This document shows positions 61,105 to 64,000 of a stretch of DNA of 64,000 nucleotides, in pieces. Made by a program: the position numbers and the translations under genes. Position 1 is the stretch's first letter, and each line of letters starts with the position of its first letter. A model generated the notes under the pieces. That model saw only the letters and a program-made list of their open reading frames with translations. It was not told where the DNA came from and made no database searches. Origin of the DNA: Trichosphaerium sp. ATCC 40318 (taxonomy: Eukaryota > Discosea > Flabellinia > Trichosidae); NCBI GenBank assembly GCA_038496445.1, contig JALMLS010000353.1, positions 248,001 to 312,000 on the forward strand, read 5' to 3'.

Positions 61105-61989
61105 ATGAGCGCAGGAGACGAGCTACGAAGACAAGGTTGACTGTCTAGTAAAAATGGAGTACCAACCCTAACGTTCATTGTAGGTATAAACCACGCCACC
61201 AATGGTAACTACAACGAAGCAGTTCAATGTTTTGATGCAGCATTACAAAGAGCTGGTAATGACATATTAACGCTATGTCATAAAGGCAACGTTTTATATG
61301 AGCAAGGTACGCGTTTTTGTGTCAAAAATACAATATTACGTTAAAAGAGGTACCAAAATCAGTGTATTGTACTCCAAGTGCTTACTCTACCTCTGAATTG
61401 TGTAGTTAATAATTGTAGGAAACTACCCTGCTGCCATGCAATGCTACGACATGGTACTACGTATAGACGCAACAGACGCGTGGGCTCTTAATGGTAGAGG
61501 AATCGCGCTTGCTAAACAAGGTCAACACGACGAAGCAATCAAATACTATGACAGAGCTCTTAGATGCAGGTTTCCAGGTACTCTAAACCTACCAGAGAAA
61601 CAAACTATTGACGTTTGGAATAGAGGTTGCATTAAACAACAAAGGATATTCGTACTTACAACAAGGGCGAGTTGATGAGGCTCTAGACGTATTTACGCAA
61701 GCTCTTCAACAAAATCCTAATTACGCACAAGCTGCCAAAAATAAGGCTGAAGCACTACGTCAGAAATGCTCTGCGCGTACGTTGCGTATAGAATTGTTTT
61801 TAAGTGTAACTGTTAACCGTAAATTTAGAGTTAGAGAATGACCCAAGAATGAAGCTTCTCATGACGTACATGGAAGCAAGTGTACAATGGCAAGTGACAT
61901 CATTGAGACATGACCTAGAGGCTCTTTCTTTACGTGTTAAACGTATGGTAAAGAACAATAAGAAAGCACTAAAACTATCCAAAAAGTAA
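61105..61989 (+). CDS. Tetratricopeptide-repeat protein (208 aa)
   Basis: Five exons (61105-61135, 61184-61306, 61419-61577, 61624-61776, 61829-61989). Four TPRs of 34 residues fill residues ~5-140: GINHATNGNYNEAVQCFDAAL, GNVLYEQGNYPAAMQCYDMVL, GIALAKQGQHDEAIKYYDRAL and GYSYLQQGRVDEALDVFTQAL, each with the small and aromatic residues at the usual places. A basic helical tail (RVKRMVKNNKKALKLSKK) ends the protein. TPR proteins are scaffolds; this one has no further domain. It shares its promoter interval with DIS3. The 61577/61624 junction gives the best fit to the TPR spacing. Confidence 0.85.
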
Positions 61990-62228
61990 GGGCACTATAG
62001 TGCCTTGTCCGGTTATAGGACGTTGTATCATGGATGTGCTTAGCAAATAATAGTAATAAACCGTTAAATAGTTAAGCGCAAAGAGTACCAAATTGGATAG
62101 CCCTTGTAGATCCCTATGATCTCCCGGCTTGACATCGAGAGTCATTGCTGAGCGTCAGCCGAGTAAAGGTCAACATAATTTCAAATAATACTGAGTGCCA
62201 AAAAGTAAAAACAGTACATCACATAAAA

Positions 62229-63308
62229 ATGGCATCAGGTGGAGGGATCAGAGGCTTGTTTAAATCTATTGCTGACTGGTTTCGTTCTTTGTTTTGGAAG
62301 CAGGAGATGGAATTGACGCTTGTCGGGCTACAAAACTCGGGTAAAACAACACTAGTTAATGTCATCGCCGTACGTGCTTTTTACAACTTTATTTACGCGA
62401 TCGCGTTCTAAACAAGTTAAATTAACTACAAACGCTGTAAAAAATCAATTGATGAAGGGCACATTAATTTACGACCACTTTTAGTCCGGCCAGTTTAATG
62501 AGGACATGATCCCTACAGTTGGCTTTAATATGAAGAAAATAACAAAAGGAAGCGTGACCATCAAGCTATGGGACATCGGTGGCCAACCACGCTTCAGAAG
62601 TATGTGGGAGCGTTACTGTCGCGGTGTAAATGCAATAGTGTGCGTGTCGCTGTTTTGGCACTGTGTATTAGTATTCTTTTTAAGAAAGTTAATTTTAAAC
62701 ACTATCCTACGCTACAACCATACTCTACAACCTAATGGAGAAATTTCTGACCACTTTTGCAAATGTATTCTCAAAAATCACGAAACGAACCAAAAAAAAC
62801 TTTTGTCGGATTTTTGATTTCATTTTCTTTTTGGATGATTTTTTGACTAAATGACTTACTTTTATTTTTTTTTTAGATTCGTTGTTGATGCAGCAGATCA
62901 CGAGAAATTTGATCAAGCAAAGAAAGAACTATCAGAGCTACTTACAAAGCAACCTTTAGCTGGTATTCCTCTACTTGTTTTGGGTAACAAGAACGACCTC
63001 CCAGAATCTGTTGGTGCAAAAGAATTAATTGACAAATTGTACGTTGTTCCTACTACTGTAGTATGAAAGCATGGCTTTTAATCCTTTTTTAATTTTTAAA
63101 TCAGCGCGTAGTGTCACTCTACAAAAAACCCAAAACACGCTTTACATGCGCCCTGTACTAGGTTTGATGCTTATACGATTTTTTTAGAGCATTAGAATCA
63201 ATTGATGACGGTCGTGAAGTCTGCTGTTACTCAATTTCGGCCAAAAATAACGTTAACATTGACATTACGTTGGATTGGCTCATTAAGCATGCCAACCAGA
63301 CTAATTAA
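62229..63308 (+). CDS. ARL8: Arf-like GTPase ARL8
   Basis: Four exons (62229-62369, 62485-62639, 62877-63038, 63188-63308) encode 192 aa. All motifs match Arl8: [20 protein letters not shown], the highly specific [48 protein letters not shown], and [20 protein letters not shown] near the end. The N-terminal amphipathic helix ([14 protein letters not shown]) replaces the myristoylation site, as in Arl8. The protein controls lysosome positioning and motility through kinesin adaptors and BORC/HOPS. The in-frame match over the whole length makes this one of the safest calls here. Confidence 0.96.
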
Positions 63309-63477
63309 TCAAGTTTTTACTTGATTGCAACTTGTTGGTGTAAAAACCTTGTAAAGAAACGTGCTCGAGAGAGTTTTTCCCATTTCTGGGCGTCATTTTG
63401 GTCAATCAATGTCTGACCAGACCCATTTTCGTAAAATTTTTAGTAAACAGGAGGTTATCCTTGATGTTGTTTATAGT

Positions 63478-64000
63478 ATGAATACATTTATGCTCGCTTT
63501 AACGTTTTTGGTCGCTTTTGTATGGATTGGGAGCTGTTGCGCTTATGATCCTTCAATTCAACCCCAATGGAAAATATATGGCCAAGGCATGTACTGCGTG
63601 CGTCGGGTTTTACTTACACATGTTTTTAGGGCCTATTCTGGAACTTGTTAACAAATTCCGCTTATTTAACGTACTTTAACCTAAAAATGATAATTTAGCT
63701 AAATTTAACCTCGTACGCAGGATTCGAAGACATTTGTAGATTTACCCATGACAGGTACATGAGATGGAGCATACTTTCTTTCTTACAAAGAACAAGCGCC
63801 TCCTGCAACTATATTGGAGGCTTTTGAAGCCCTTGGTCCTAATATAACCAAGGTATTAAGCAGAATTGTACCATGAAATGTTAACGAACTTTTTACTAGC
63901 CTCATCTTGAAGCTTTCATAGCTCAATACTTTGGCAATGCTGGATCGGATCTTGTTCCTTGGACACCATCTGATTGGATACAAAATCCCGAATTCCTTGA
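63478..64000 (+). CDS. Trehalase (GH37), secreted; 3' end outside window
   Basis: Exons 63478-63586, 63630-63670, 63721-63754, 63791-63852 and 63900->64000. There is a signal peptide (TFMLALTFLVAFVWIGSCC). The next part, YGQGPILELVNKF ... LFNDSKTFVDLPM ... ILEAFEALG, is the start of the GH37 fold (P-[IL]-L...DSK-[TQ]-FVDMP). The catalytic signatures lie beyond the window. The enzyme splits trehalose to two glucose, here likely in the lysosome or medium. Intron 1 uses a GC donor (CAAG|GCATGT); the only GT nearby leads to a stop. Confidence 0.88.

Noticed and set aside
1-64000. Bacterial or organellar origin (operons, Shine-Dalgarno sites)
   Set aside because: Pervasive spliceosomal introns and eukaryotic nuclear gene families exclude it.

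Overview
The window is nuclear DNA of a small-genome unicellular eukaryote. It is AT-rich and gene-dense, on both strands, and almost every gene is cut by short spliceosomal introns, mostly 40-120 bp. I modelled about 230 introns; donors are very often GTACG and acceptors usually TAG or AAG. Exon models were built by eye: splice pairs were required to restore frame and family motifs, and each complete model is divisible by three. The gene content (DH-PH-PH-FYVE RhoGEF, RCC1-BTB-BTB protein, divergent Ras, Arl8, Arb2, fungal-type Zn2Cys6 factor, cysteine-rich GPI-type surface proteins, GH37 trehalase, PARP of the fungal/plant type) suits a free-living amoeba (Amoebozoa) or an early-branching opisthokont protist. 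I cannot name the species.

1-9 kb holds the 3' part of a PARP-like gene, a 2.4-kb gene-poor stretch, a mitochondrial carrier with degenerate signatures, an unrecognised 547-aa protein, a MORN-type repeat gene resembling giant-virus proteins, and a 24-bp minisatellite. 9.7-18.5 kb holds a RhoGEF (DH-PH-PH-FYVE), a secreted beta-helix-like protein and a Zn2Cys6 transcription factor.

18.7-31.4 kb is a four-gene tandem array of secreted, cysteine-rich proteins that are probably GPI-anchored. Three copies are close paralogues with a patchwork of near-identical and divergent exons; the fourth is older. 31.5-44 kb continues with secretory-pathway genes: a phospholipase B1-like GDSL lipase, a LamG-type membrane protein, a subtilisin-family protease, an Arb2/FAM172 protein (intracellular), a secreted metallo-beta-lactamase-fold enzyme and a small cysteine-rich secreted protein.

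44.6-64 kb holds an SLC43-like transporter, an atypical Ras GTPase, an intronless F-box/LRR gene of giant-virus style broken by a frameshift, an RCC1-BTB-BTB protein with a C-terminal HTH, the exosome nuclease DIS3/Rrp44, a TPR protein, Arl8, and the 5' part of a secreted trehalase.

Three window-wide signals stand out: the palindrome CACGTG is strongly over-represented, about six introns appear to use GC-AG splice sites, and GTACG is the dominant donor. Secretion and surface functions dominate 14-44 kb; housekeeping and signalling genes dominate the right end.
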